Source: Pirellula sp. SH-Sr6A (GTDB lineage Bacteria > Planctomycetota > Planctomycetia > Pirellulales > Pirellulaceae). Taken from it: 64,000 nucleotides of DNA. The stretch is taken from contig NZ_CP011272.1 in NCBI RefSeq assembly GCF_001610875.1, positions 1,593,988 to 1,657,987 on the forward strand, given 5' to 3'. The notes beneath the pieces are model-generated. The model was not told the origin of the DNA. It saw only the letters and a list, made by a program, of their open reading frames with translations, and did no database searches. This document shows positions 1-8,667 of this stretch, one piece after another. Positions within the stretch are counted from its first letter, which is position 1. Each line of letters starts with the position of its first letter. The position numbers were made by a program, and so were the translations under genes.

Positions 1-73
1 GAAACACCATTAGTCACAACGGTTACTACCGGAGAGACTACTCCAAACAACGCTGCTTATTTTCGTTGCGAGG

Positions 74-1157
74 GAACGGTCGAGGACGAGCCGTTCGACA
101 CTGTCGATCTGTTGTCCTCAACAGATCTGCATCGCCTTACGCATCGCGCAAGATAAGTATCTCTCCACGACTGCGTGCGGGACTCTCCAAGACTGCATGA
201 GGGAGAGGTGGCTTAGTCGATAGTAAGGTGGTACTCGGTGCAAGAACGGTCGAGGACGAGTCATTCGACATTGTCGATCTGTTGTCCTCAACAGATCTGC
301 ATCGCCTTACGCATCGCGCAAGATAAGTATCTCTCCACGACTGCGTGCGGGACTCTCCAAGACTGCATGAGGGAGAGGTGGCTTAGTCGATAGTAAGGTG
401 GTACTCGGTGCAAGAACGGTCGAGGACGAGCCGTTCGACATTGTCGATCTGTTGTCCTCAACAGATCTGCATCGCCTAACGCATCACGCAAGATAAGTAT
501 CTCTCCACGACTGCGTGCGGGACTCTCCAAGACTGCATGAGGGAGAGGTGGTCTGGGCGATAGTAGGGTGGTACTCGGTGCAGGAACGGTCGAGGACGAG
601 CCGTTCGACATTGTCGATCTGTTGTCCTCAACAAATCTGCATCGCCTTACGAATCACGCAAGATAAGTATCTCTCCACGACTGCGTGCGGGACTCTCCAA
701 GACTGCATGAGGGAGAGGTGGTCTGGGCGATAGTAGGGTGGTACTCGGTGCAGGAACGGTCGAGGACGAGCCGTTCGACATTGTCGATCTGTTGTCCTCA
801 ACAAATCTGCATCGCCTTACGAATCACGCAAGATAAGTATCTCTCCACGACTGCGTGCGGGACTCTCCAAGACTGCATGAGGGAGAGGTGGTCTGGGCGA
901 TAGTAGGGTGGTACTCGGTGCAGGAACGGTCGAGGACGAGCCGTTCGACATTGTCGATCTGTTGTCCTCGACAGATCTGCATCGCCTTACGAATCACGCA
1001 AGATAAGTATCTCTCCACGACTGCGTGCGGGACTCTCCAAGACTGCATGAGGGAGAGGTGGTCTGGGCGATAGTAGGGTGGTACTCGGTGCAAGAACGGT
1101 CGAGGACGAGCCGTTCGACATTGTCGATCTGTTGTCCTCAACAGATCCCTCCGTCGA
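74..1157 (+). repeat. 170-bp tandem repeat array
   Basis: The start of the unit (GAACGGTCGAGGACGAG) recurs at 74, 244, 414, 584, 754, 924 and 1094, exactly 170 bases apart. This gives six full copies and a partial one. Each unit holds a near-palindrome (AACGG...CCGTT) and a perfect 9-bp hairpin with a TCCT loop (GATCTGTTG/CAACAGATC). It also holds two versions of a 22-base submodule. The short open frames that run through the copies are repeat artefacts. Bases 1-73 hold a REP-like fragment (around 20-35) and nothing else recognised. Confidence 0.95.
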
Positions 1158-1394
1158 TCCTGAAAGGATCAAAGCTTGTAGCCGGGGGTTGAGCGCAAGC
1201 GATACCCCCGGTCCCCCCCACCTCTTTTTCAATCCAAAAGGGATTAAAGAAATGCAATGGCTTGATCCAGAAAACAACGCGAAGATGCTCATTCGTGCGG
1301 CTCGCATCCGGTCGGGATGCTCAATCCATCGGGAATCCAACCGGGGGTATCGCATTCGCTCAACCCCCGGCTAATGGCTCGAGTCCTTTCAGGA
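1158..1394 (+). repeat. Fold-back (MITE-like) element, type B
   Basis: The element starts TCCTGAAAGGATCAAAGC and ends with the complementary TCCTTTCAGGA. About 54 bases at each end form an imperfect inverted repeat that includes AGCCGGGGGT / ACCCCCGGCT. Smaller hairpins sit inside, such as ATCC...GGGAT around 1310. It is embedded in the 170-bp array, and the same flank sequence resumes at about 1409. Related copies lie at 16985, 17451, 52005, 59004, 59733 and 60294. There is no coding capacity beyond short frames, so a non-autonomous mobile element or a structured RNA is possible. Confidence 0.8.
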
Positions 1395-1590
1395 CAAAAA
1401 GAGAAGAACGTTCGACATTGTCGATCTGTTTTCCTCAACAGATCTGCATCGCCTTACGTATCGCGCAAGTTAAGTATCTCTCCAAGACAGCGTGCGAGAC
1501 TTTCCAAGACTGCGTGCGGGAGAGGTGGTCTGGTCGATAGTATAGTCGTACTTCGCGCAAGAACGATCGAGGACGAGCCGTTCGACACTA
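1395..1590 (+). repeat. Diverged 170-bp unit
   Basis: This is one further, more diverged copy of the array unit. It runs from the ACGTTCGACATTGTCGATC segment to GAACGATCGAGGACGAG. It joins the fold-back element to the heptamer tract. Confidence 0.85.
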
Positions 1591-1680
1591 CAGCCACTCG
1601 CCACTCGCCACTCGCCACTCGCTCCCTGCTCCCTGCTCCCTGCTCCTTGCTCCTTGCTCCTTGCTCCTTGCTCCACCCGA
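1591..1680 (+). repeat. Heptanucleotide tract (CACTCGC)n / (TGCTCCN)n
   Basis: Two 7-base repeats abut: about four ACTCGCC-type copies, then about eight TGCTCC(C/T) copies. The tract lies directly upstream of the caspase-like gene. Similar tracts stand before or after many genes in this window. Confidence 0.95.
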
Positions 1681-1806
1681 TAGGTGACTAGAAACGTCTT
1701 CTCCGAAACCCAAGGGTCGGCGAGGGGTTATCATGCATTGCGTCGGATTCAGTCGTTGCAGGTGGTTGCAACGGTATTCCCCAGCCATGCGAGGAAAACC
1801 AGGGCC

Positions 1807-3468
1807 ATGTGTCGAGAAAAAACATCCATTCCCAATTGCACACGGTTCTCCTGGCTCTCCGTCGCTTCCCTAGGGATTTTGCTCGCGTTCTCTCTCCCTC
1901 TGCACGCCAAAGACTATTTCCTCGTCATCGGAGGGGGTCCCAACAAAGAGCAGAATCAAGCCTCCATGGAGGCCAATGTTCTGTTCCTCAACAAAATCCT
2001 GGCGTCCAAGGCTTCTCCGGATCGGGAGGTATCGATCTTCTTCGCCGACGGAGAAAACCCCGACGCCGACTTGCAAATCATCTCGCCTACCCCACCGTCC
2101 GACACCCCTGTCCTCGATCTACTCCGTCGGCTTCATCGCCGCGGCCCAGGAGCCAACTCGCAAACGATCGAATATCGAAACCACGACGTTCCGGACGTAC
2201 TAGGATCGACGCATGTCCGGCGTCTGGAGCGGGCGATTCGCGGCATCGGGGAGCGAGCCAAATCAGGCGATCGCGTCTTCCTCTATGTCACAGCCCATGG
2301 TTCCGCTGGCCCTCGAAGCAATCCCCAGAACACCCGCATCGCATGCTGGGGGAGCAGCCTGCCCGTTTCGCAACTGATGGAGTGGCTTGACGATTACCCG
2401 AAGGATGTCCCCGTCATTTCGATGATGGCGCAGTGCTACGCAGGAGGATTCGCGAACATCATCTTCGACGACATCGAAGATCGAAAGAAACCAAGCGACC
2501 ACCTTCGTATCGGGTTCTTTGCGCAACAGTACGACTTGCAAGCGGCAGGTTGCCGTCCCGACATCGAACGAGACGAGGAGTTCAGCAGCTACTTCTGGGG
2601 TGCGATCTTCGGGGAGATGCGAAATGGAACGAAAATCGTCAATGCAGATCTCAATGAGGATGGTCGGATCTCATTCGAGGAAGCCTTCGTGTACGCGGTC
2701 TGCCAAGGGGACACCATCGATATTCCACTTCGGGGTAGCGATTTGTTTTTGCGAGCATGGAGTCATATCCCGGATTACACGCTAGCACGTGATCGCTATC
2801 GAAGAGGAGGACCGCCTGTCTCGCGAGATGGGGACACCAAGGACACAAAGGAATCCGAAGAGGATCACGACATCGCAGCCAACTCAGTGATGGACCCGAT
2901 TGACCTTCAGCATTTCGAAGGCACCTTCGCCCATTGGGTGTCGCAATCGCCCCGCTCGCATCAACGCGTGATCGAGGAACTGTGTCGATCGCTGGAAATC
3001 GATCTCGAGGAGCGAATTGAAGACCTGGCAAATCGGTTGGACAACTACCGCCGCAACAGTCGCAACCTTGGTCCCAGCCGCCGAGGAAGATTCAATTCGG
3101 GACGGCGCGAACTTCTTGAGGCCATCGCAAAGGAATCCCCCGAACTGGAAGATCCCGACACCTGGGAACAATCCGACGCTTGGAAGGATCGCGATCAAAG
3201 AGCTTGGATGTCGGAGATCGAAAAGCTGCCCGAGTATGCGACCTATCAAAAGCGTATGGAAGAGAGACAGAAAGCAGACGCAATCGGAGAAGAGAACGAG
3301 CTCCAAAGCGTGAAGTACCGCCGACTGATCGAGACACTGGAAACCGTTCTTTTAGAGATAAACCTGCCTCGGATTGCCCCCGTCGACGTTCAAGAACATT
3401 ATGCACTGATGCGGGCACTCGAATCGGTCGAACTATCACCACCGTCCACTACATCGGTAACTCCATAA
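1807..3468 (+). CDS. Secreted caspase-like/C13-like cysteine peptidase with EF-hand-like motif
   Basis: This is a 553-residue protein. I chose ATG 1807 over the GTG at 1684 because it gives a normal signal peptide (a basic start, then LLAFSLPLHA), so the product should be exported. Two motifs fit the caspase/legumain fold (clan CD). One is a hydrophobic strand ending in VTAHGS (His164). The other is VISMMAQCYAGG (Cys210), which together give a His/Cys dyad. Around residue 281 a D-x-N-x-D-G-x-I-x-x-x-E stretch (DLNEDGRISFEEAF) looks like a calcium-binding EF-hand loop. The last ~150 residues are charged and probably helical. The substrate is unknown. The 3' end overlaps the convergent kinase gene by 20 bases. 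Confidence 0.75.
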   Translation: MCREKTSIPNCTRFSWLSVASLGILLAFSLPLHAKDYFLVIGGGPNKEQNQASMEANVLFLNKILASKASPDREVSIFFADGENPDADLQIISPTPPSDTPVLDLLRRLHRRGPGANSQTIEYRNHDVPDVLGSTHVRRLERAIRGIGERAKSGDRVFLYVTAHGSAGPRSNPQNTRIACWGSSLPVSQLMEWLDDYPKDVPVISMMAQCYAGGFANIIFDDIEDRKKPSDHLRIGFFAQQYDLQAAGCRPDIERDEEFSSYFWGAIFGEMRNGTKIVNADLNEDGRISFEEAFVYAVCQGDTIDIPLRGSDLFLRAWSHIPDYTLARDRYRRGGPPVSRDGDTKDTKESEEDHDIAANSVMDPIDLQHFEGTFAHWVSQSPRSHQRVIEELCRSLEIDLEERIEDLANRLDNYRRNSRNLGPSRRGRFNSGRRELLEAIAKESPELEDPDTWEQSDAWKDRDQRAWMSEIEKLPEYATYQKRMEERQKADAIGEENELQSVKYRRLIETLETVLLEINLPRIAPVDVQEHYALMRALESVELSPPSTTSVTP

Positions 3469-4567
3469 CGATGACTGCACCATGCGCATCGGGATGGCGA
3501 TGCTCGTTATTCCCTACATAGATTTTCCCTGCATGCGCCTCCACGAGCCGGTTGCAGATGGCCATCCCAAGCCCCGTGCCCTTGGTTTTTGTTGTGTAGA
3601 ATGGCTCGAAGATGCGTCGTTTCTGTTCGTCATCCAAACCAGGACCGTCGTCGGTAAAGGCAACTTGCAGGTATTGCTGCGAGCCATGGCAAATCGGTCT
3701 GCAAGTCGTATAGAGAACACTATTGCTCGGGACGACCGCTAATGAATTCTCGTAGATGTTTCGAATCACTTGCGAGATCCGACTGGCATCGCAGTAAATC
3801 GCCGGACAGGCCTCGCAGTTAAGCACGAGCTTGATCTTTATTGGGGTCCAGACCTCGCTCAAATTGTTCCAAACGTCCAAGCAGAGTTCGGAAACGGTTT
3901 GCCTGGTTTTTCCCAATTGAATGGGGGCAGCATAACTCCGGACTTCCTCGTAAAGCGTTTGCAATTCCACCAACGCCGACCGGGTGCGTCGGACCAAGTC
4001 CTGTTGCTCGGGCGCGGTTTCCAAATCGAGATCGAGCATGTCCAAACAAGCTCTCGATCGCTGCAACGCATTGCGGCTTTCATGGGCCAACCCCGTGACC
4101 ATCTGCCCAATCGCCGCCAATCGCTCGCTTTGAATCAACCGCAACTGAGCATCGCGCAGATCCGCCTCGTTTTGCTGCCGCTCGGTCATATCTCGCATGA
4201 TACCGGTGTAAAGAATTCGATCCCCCACATGTACTTCGCTGATCGCCAAATCGATAGGGATCAGACTTCCATCGGCTCGCTGCCCAAGCACTTGTCGACC
4301 GATTCCGATAATCTTTCGTTTGCCGGTTTCGTTGTACGACTGAACATATCCATCATGGCGAGACCGATCCGGCTCGGGCATCAAAACCGATACATTCTGA
4401 TTGATCAAATCCTGGGGCTTATAGCCGAATAACTTTTCGACCGATCGATTCGCATGCAGAATTTTACCCCGCGCGTCGATGGTCACGATCGCATCGACCG
4501 CAGTGTTCAATACCGCATCGAGCAATGCGGAATCCAGTTCATTGAGATTTCCCTTTTCTAACGTCAT
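3449..4567 (-). CDS. FixL-like PAS sensor histidine kinase
   Basis: This 372-residue soluble kinase autophosphorylates on His and passes phosphate to a response regulator. A PAS domain (about 10-130) is followed by an H-box, LAHESRNALQ (His162), an N-box around IYENSLAV (270-278), and G/F-boxes DDGPGL and FEPFYTTKTKGTGLG. The PAS core is FixL-like: MPEPDRSRHDGY, then IIGIGR and a closing YTGIMRDMTER. His71 aligns by pattern with the haem-ligating His of rhizobial FixL, and Arg91 with its key Arg. Positions equivalent to two propionate contacts differ (Ser and Lys), so haem binding is an inference. It is the last gene of the minus-strand oxidase block and has no membrane segment. Confidence 0.9.
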   Translation of the reverse strand: MTLEKGNLNELDSALLDAVLNTAVDAIVTIDARGKILHANRSVEKLFGYKPQDLINQNVSVLMPEPDRSRHDGYVQSYNETGKRKIIGIGRQVLGQRADGSLIPIDLAISEVHVGDRILYTGIMRDMTERQQNEADLRDAQLRLIQSERLAAIGQMVTGLAHESRNALQRSRACLDMLDLDLETAPEQQDLVRRTRSALVELQTLYEEVRSYAAPIQLGKTRQTVSELCLDVWNNLSEVWTPIKIKLVLNCEACPAIYCDASRISQVIRNIYENSLAVVPSNSVLYTTCRPICHGSQQYLQVAFTDDGPGLDDEQKRRIFEPFYTTKTKGTGLGMAICNRLVEAHAGKIYVGNNEHRHPDAHGAVIVMELPM

Positions 4568-4621
4568 AAGCTTTCCATCAATCTCTGATTCCCATCCAAC
4601 CCAGAATGAACGATTTGGGCG

Positions 4622-4636
4622 CCGCGCGGAGCGCGG
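4622..4636. other. GC-rich hairpin between cytochrome-like gene and kinase
   Basis: CCGCGC-GGA-GCGCGG is a perfect 6-bp stem with a 3-base loop in the 103-base gap. There is no T-run on the minus strand, so a classical terminator is not supported. It could attenuate or stabilise the message between the oxidase genes and the kinase. A REP-like hairpin (ACCGGCCGGAGACCGATT) lies next to it. Confidence 0.4.
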
Positions 4637-4670
4637 TGAACACCGGCCGGAGACCGATTACGGCGAACCG

Positions 4671-6014
4671 CTAATCGCTCCCCAACCATCCCGGCTTGAC
4701 GGATTCGATAACGGCTAACGTTTCCATACGACTGGCTTCGTCCCAAATCATTCCCTCGGGTGGCTCACATTTCCCTCGCAGAATGTCGCTTAGCTTCCCC
4801 CGAACATGCGCCATCACCGGTTCCGGTAAAGCATCGAACTGCTCGCTCAATATCAAATAGCTGCACCGATGTTTGAAGAGTCGAGACTGGCAATCCAACT
4901 GGTAGAGGGAACGCCCGTGCGAATCGATTGGCCCTCGTTGGGTAAACCGTTCGCGGAATGCACTCCCCTCCCCCACGGCTGTCTCCAACGGGAACTCTTC
5001 GGCAAAAAGCAACCCCTTTACCAACTCATCTCCAGCCGAGGCAATGCGTCGGAGTGTCGAATCACTTCGATGTTCCGCAGGTCGGTTCAACGCTTGGTTC
5101 ATAGCGGCGTCCAAATGGAGCGCCATCCGGGTTTCGTAATTGGCCCGCGTGATCAAATTGTGAACACGGGTCTGATGCTCCATTACCATCAATGCAACAA
5201 TATCGCTGGTTGGCTTGAGATAGGGCTCGGTGTCGATCGTCTTGGCGAGAGTTGACCAGTTGGCACCTGCATCGGGATGGACGAGTTCCGGGTTCTGTCG
5301 ATCGAGCGCAAAGAGGTTGCCCAAATGACGCATTTCGCCATGCTTACCCGTCACATACCATCCCCCCCACCGCTGGATAAATGGGCTTCGATGATCGGTA
5401 ACAAAACTGGATGCTCCCGAGCGAGGACGCCCCGCTTTGTCTGGATAAATCGACCGTACCAACACGCCAGGGACACGCTCAGTTCGGGTGGTGGCATGGC
5501 AGGACAAGCACTGACCGCGATCTCGGATAATGGTTGGATAGGCCTCGTCGTCGCTGACCTCTTCCTGTCGTCCGTCTTTCTCCGGCTCATCGCCCGATGC
5601 GGGTGCCTCAAACGTATAGAAAACACACCCCAACTGCGGATCGATCGCGGCCAATTCGATGATCGAGCTTCCGAGAACATATCCTACATAAACAGAATCA
5701 TTGAAATAGATCGCTCGGGGTGTGCGCGGTGATATGTGATTGATCTGGAGACTGGTCTTCGAAAAAACCAAACACTGCGATTCGATGGGAACCTTTAAGG
5801 CGTCGAGCAATGATTGCAAGTACTCCCCTTTCTCGTCCGGTTCCAGTTTCCGCTGCCCACTCTCCATCTCTTTCCAAAGACGAGCGACCGGGTCCTGGGA
5901 TTCGGTGTCGTAGTACGAAATCGGTGCATGTTCGAATTCGTCGCCAGACCGAGCGATCGGGGCAGAGAATCCAACGAGACAAGCAGCGAGGGAGAGGGAT
6001 CGCAGTCGTTTCAT
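4671..6014 (-). CDS. Exported monoheme c-type cytochrome-like protein of unknown function
   Basis: The protein has 447 residues. The start at 6014 is fixed by an ATGA overlap with ccoS and by a signal peptide (MKRLRSLSLAACLVGFSAPIA). One CXXCH haem-attachment motif (CLSCH, residues 169-173) lies in a conserved-looking block, GQCLSCHATTRTERVPG. No second CXXCH is present. I do not recognise the family. Translational coupling to ccoS suggests a role beside the cbb3 oxidase in the cell envelope, for example electron transfer or redox sensing. That role is inferred from context only. Confidence 0.7.
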   Translation of the reverse strand: MKRLRSLSLAACLVGFSAPIARSGDEFEHAPISYYDTESQDPVARLWKEMESGQRKLEPDEKGEYLQSLLDALKVPIESQCLVFSKTSLQINHISPRTPRAIYFNDSVYVGYVLGSSIIELAAIDPQLGCVFYTFEAPASGDEPEKDGRQEEVSDDEAYPTIIRDRGQCLSCHATTRTERVPGVLVRSIYPDKAGRPRSGASSFVTDHRSPFIQRWGGWYVTGKHGEMRHLGNLFALDRQNPELVHPDAGANWSTLAKTIDTEPYLKPTSDIVALMVMEHQTRVHNLITRANYETRMALHLDAAMNQALNRPAEHRSDSTLRRIASAGDELVKGLLFAEEFPLETAVGEGSAFRERFTQRGPIDSHGRSLYQLDCQSRLFKHRCSYLILSEQFDALPEPVMAHVRGKLSDILRGKCEPPEGMIWDEASRMETLAVIESVKPGWLGSD

Positions 6015-6157
6015 GATTCGTTGTCGTCCTGCAGAATGCGGAGGGAAGGGGACTCGAGGTCGTCGTACTGACCACTCCGGATGCAATACAAACATCCGAT
6101 CAGTCCGGCGGCTCCAAGCAAAATGGCGGCGGGAAGGGCGATATACAAAACGCTCAT
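6011..6157 (-). CDS. ccoS: cbb3-type cytochrome oxidase assembly protein CcoS
   Basis: This 48-residue protein begins MSVLYIALPAAILLGAAGL, a single membrane helix followed by a short acidic tail. It fits CcoS by size, N-terminal pattern and place. CcoS is needed for cofactor insertion into cbb3 oxidase. The start codon overlaps the ccoI stop (ATGA at 6157-6154) and the stop overlaps the next start (ATGA at 6014-6011). This marks a tightly coupled operon. Confidence 0.88.
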   Translation of the reverse strand: MSVLYIALPAAILLGAAGLIGCLYCIRSGQYDDLESPSLRILQDDNES

Positions 6158-8661
6158 GGGGACTCCATCGCGGTTCGTGTAGTAATCTTGTTTCGAAAGG
6201 CGCGGCTTTGAAAGGCCATGGCCAACACAGTGATGCCACTCAATGGCATGAACAATGCAGCAATGAGAGGATGAATCCAGCCGGACATCGCCAGCGAGAT
6301 CGTAACCGTATTGTAAAGTAGCGACGCGATGAAGCAGCCGCGAATACCTCGCACGACTTGCTGGGAGGCGAATAGTAAATCGACCACCGATGTGAGCTTC
6401 TGACTCGCGATGTAAATCGGCGCGATGGCGAGCGACTGCTCGCTATTCCCCCGCACCGCGATCCCGACATCCGCGGCGGCCAGTGCCGCAGCATCATTCA
6501 CACCGTCGCCGACCATCACCACCACTCCTTCACCGGATCGCTTGCTCGTTTCAATGGTCGCGAGCTTTTCCTCGGGGGATTGCTCGCCTAATACCTCTTG
6601 GATGTGTATCCCATTCTCTCGCAAATTCTCTGCAATCGATTCGACGACGTTGCGATGATCTCCGGACAAGATCCCTAGCTTCCAGCCCAAGCTCTGGATT
6701 CCTCGGAGCGACGACACCGCATCGGGCCGCAACGCATCTCCCATGGCGAACACTCCGACAACATCTCGATCCACCGCGGCATAGACAGACGATTGGCCTC
6801 GATTGGCAATTTGCTGGACTGTCTCCGCAAGGCGGGGCGGGACTAGGAAGCCGAGCTGGTTCATCCAGCGAACATTCCCCACCGCGACGAAGACTCCGTT
6901 CACACGGCATTTCGTCCCAAACCCCTGCGCTTGCTCGGACTCGGTCACTTGACGCGGCTCATTCGTCTCCTCGAACGCGTCGGCGTATCGAAGGATCGCA
7001 GCCGCCATTGGATGATTCACTTTTCCTTCCGCAGCCGCGATCATGGGAATCCAGCGATCGTCTCCTATCCAAGCATGGACATGCACTCGCCCGAGCGTCA
7101 ACGTCCCTGTCTTGTCGAGCCACAACATCCCAGGTCGCGCGAGCTTCTCCAAACAGATGCCATCCCGAATCCAGACTTGTCTCTTGGCCGCGCGCCCCAA
7201 TGCGATCGTGATCACCAACGGAGCAGCCAATGCCAATGCACAGGGACACGCGATCGTGAGAAGCGCCATGGTGTGCTGCGTGGCGACCGTCCCGTTCACC
7301 CACCACGCCCAACCACACCATGTGAAGACGGCGAGCGCTAAGACGACGATAACAAACCACTTTCCAACCCGGTCTGCCGCTTGAATCCAAGGAGTTTCAT
7401 AGGTGGTGGCATCGCGCACCATCGCCATAAGCTTGCCAACCCGACTCTTCCCACCCGCGGCTTCGACCAAAACTTCCAAGGGCGAAGTCAGATTCATCGT
7501 TCCACCCACCAAGCGCTCGCCTGTACCGATTGGCACGGGAATGGTCTCGCCCGTGAGGAGCGACGTATCGAGTTGGCTCTCTCCTAACAGGACGATGCCA
7601 TCCGCAGGGATGACCTCCCCTGCATCGATCTGCACCCGATCCCCCGCTTGCAATCGATTGGAAGGGACCGACACGACCTGTCCTCCCTCCTCGATCTTCT
7701 TTGCGATGTTGGTATTCCATCGCAACAACCGACTGATGGAGTGCCGCGCCTGCGATTGTGCTCGAAACTGCAGATACCGCCCAACCCTCAATAGCAATAC
7801 CAGCGATGCCAACGAATCAAAGTACATGTGGCCATAACCACTCCATGCACCGAACAACGATCCCATCGTCCCGATGGCTAACGATATTGCTACTGGGATG
7901 TCGACGTGAGGTGTTCGATTGAGGACGGCTTGCCACGCAGTCTGAAAGAAAATGCGACCGGGAAACACCGCGGCCAACAACCCGAGTATCGCACCCACCC
8001 ATCGGAGAAACGCCTCGTTCTCCTTCGAGATACCGGTCGCCTCGCCAGCATAAAGAGAAATCCCAATCCACATCGCATTCGCTGCGAGAAAGGCTGCCAA
8101 CGCGATCCCTATCCAATGGTCGCGTTGCCTTTGAATGACTTCTGCATCGAACTCAGGGTCATCTTGCCAAGGACTCAGTGGATACCCAAGCCGAGCTAAT
8201 CGACTGGCCACGCGGGCCACCGATGTTTGAACGGGATCGTATATGAGCTCAACGGAATGGTCGCTCATGCGCACCCGGGCCGAATGAAGCCCCGGAATGC
8301 TGGGCTGCATCCGCTCGATCAACCAGGAACACGCGGCGCAATGAAGCCCCTCGACGTTCAATCGCACACAATCCATTCCGCCGGGCAAATGCTGAACCTC
8401 GACCCCCGCAACGTGCAAATCCGACAAAGCCGCAATCTGCTGCTCCGACTCGCGTACGTACTCTCCAGCCGCGTTGGGGCGCAGAGCATAATAATCCTCC
8501 AACCCCATCTCATGAATGAGCGCAAAAGCACCCCGGCAACCATTGCAACAAAACGCCCTCTCCCCATCTGCCGTCGGTGGCGATGGCAACCCACAATGAG
8601 CGCACGGAACCGATGCAGCGCGCTTCTTGGGTCTTAAGGTGTTCTTTCCCACGTTCACCAT
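6154..8661 (-). CDS. ccoI: Copper-translocating P1B-type ATPase CcoI (FixI-like)
   Basis: The 835-residue protein is a heavy-metal P-type ATPase that supplies copper for cbb3 oxidase assembly. In order it has an N-terminal Cys cluster typical of CcoI (CAHC at 20-23, CCNGC at 38-42), an HMA domain with GLHCAAC (CxxC 108-111), membrane helices, the ion-binding CPC motif (472-474) and the phosphorylation site DKTGT (Asp516). An HP motif (NHPMAAA) and the hinge GDGVNDAAAL follow. ATG 8661 was preferred over the TTG at 8664. It lies six bases after the upstream gene and overlaps ccoS by four bases. Confidence 0.95.
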   Translation of the reverse strand: MVNVGKNTLRPKKRAASVPCAHCGLPSPPTADGERAFCCNGCRGAFALIHEMGLEDYYALRPNAAGEYVRESEQQIAALSDLHVAGVEVQHLPGGMDCVRLNVEGLHCAACSWLIERMQPSIPGLHSARVRMSDHSVELIYDPVQTSVARVASRLARLGYPLSPWQDDPEFDAEVIQRQRDHWIGIALAAFLAANAMWIGISLYAGEATGISKENEAFLRWVGAILGLLAAVFPGRIFFQTAWQAVLNRTPHVDIPVAISLAIGTMGSLFGAWSGYGHMYFDSLASLVLLLRVGRYLQFRAQSQARHSISRLLRWNTNIAKKIEEGGQVVSVPSNRLQAGDRVQIDAGEVIPADGIVLLGESQLDTSLLTGETIPVPIGTGERLVGGTMNLTSPLEVLVEAAGGKSRVGKLMAMVRDATTYETPWIQAADRVGKWFVIVVLALAVFTWCGWAWWVNGTVATQHTMALLTIACPCALALAAPLVITIALGRAAKRQVWIRDGICLEKLARPGMLWLDKTGTLTLGRVHVHAWIGDDRWIPMIAAAEGKVNHPMAAAILRYADAFEETNEPRQVTESEQAQGFGTKCRVNGVFVAVGNVRWMNQLGFLVPPRLAETVQQIANRGQSSVYAAVDRDVVGVFAMGDALRPDAVSSLRGIQSLGWKLGILSGDHRNVVESIAENLRENGIHIQEVLGEQSPEEKLATIETSKRSGEGVVVMVGDGVNDAAALAAADVGIAVRGNSEQSLAIAPIYIASQKLTSVVDLLFASQQVVRGIRGCFIASLLYNTVTISLAMSGWIHPLIAALFMPLSGITVLAMAFQSRAFRNKITTRTAMESP

Positions 8662-8667
8662 CAATGC

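Noticed and set aside
288-1141. Several 72-107 residue frames on both strands in the first array
   Set aside because: They repeat every 170 bases with the same peptide and exist only because the unit is open in several frames. No start signals or protein-like features.
74-1157. CRISPR array
   Set aside because: Units are ~170 bases with no unique spacers between short repeats, and no cas genes are near. Heptamer tracts also lack spacers.
1684-1806. 41-residue N-terminal extension of the caspase-like protein
   Set aside because: It would place the signal peptide internally; ATG 1807 gives a normal exported protein.
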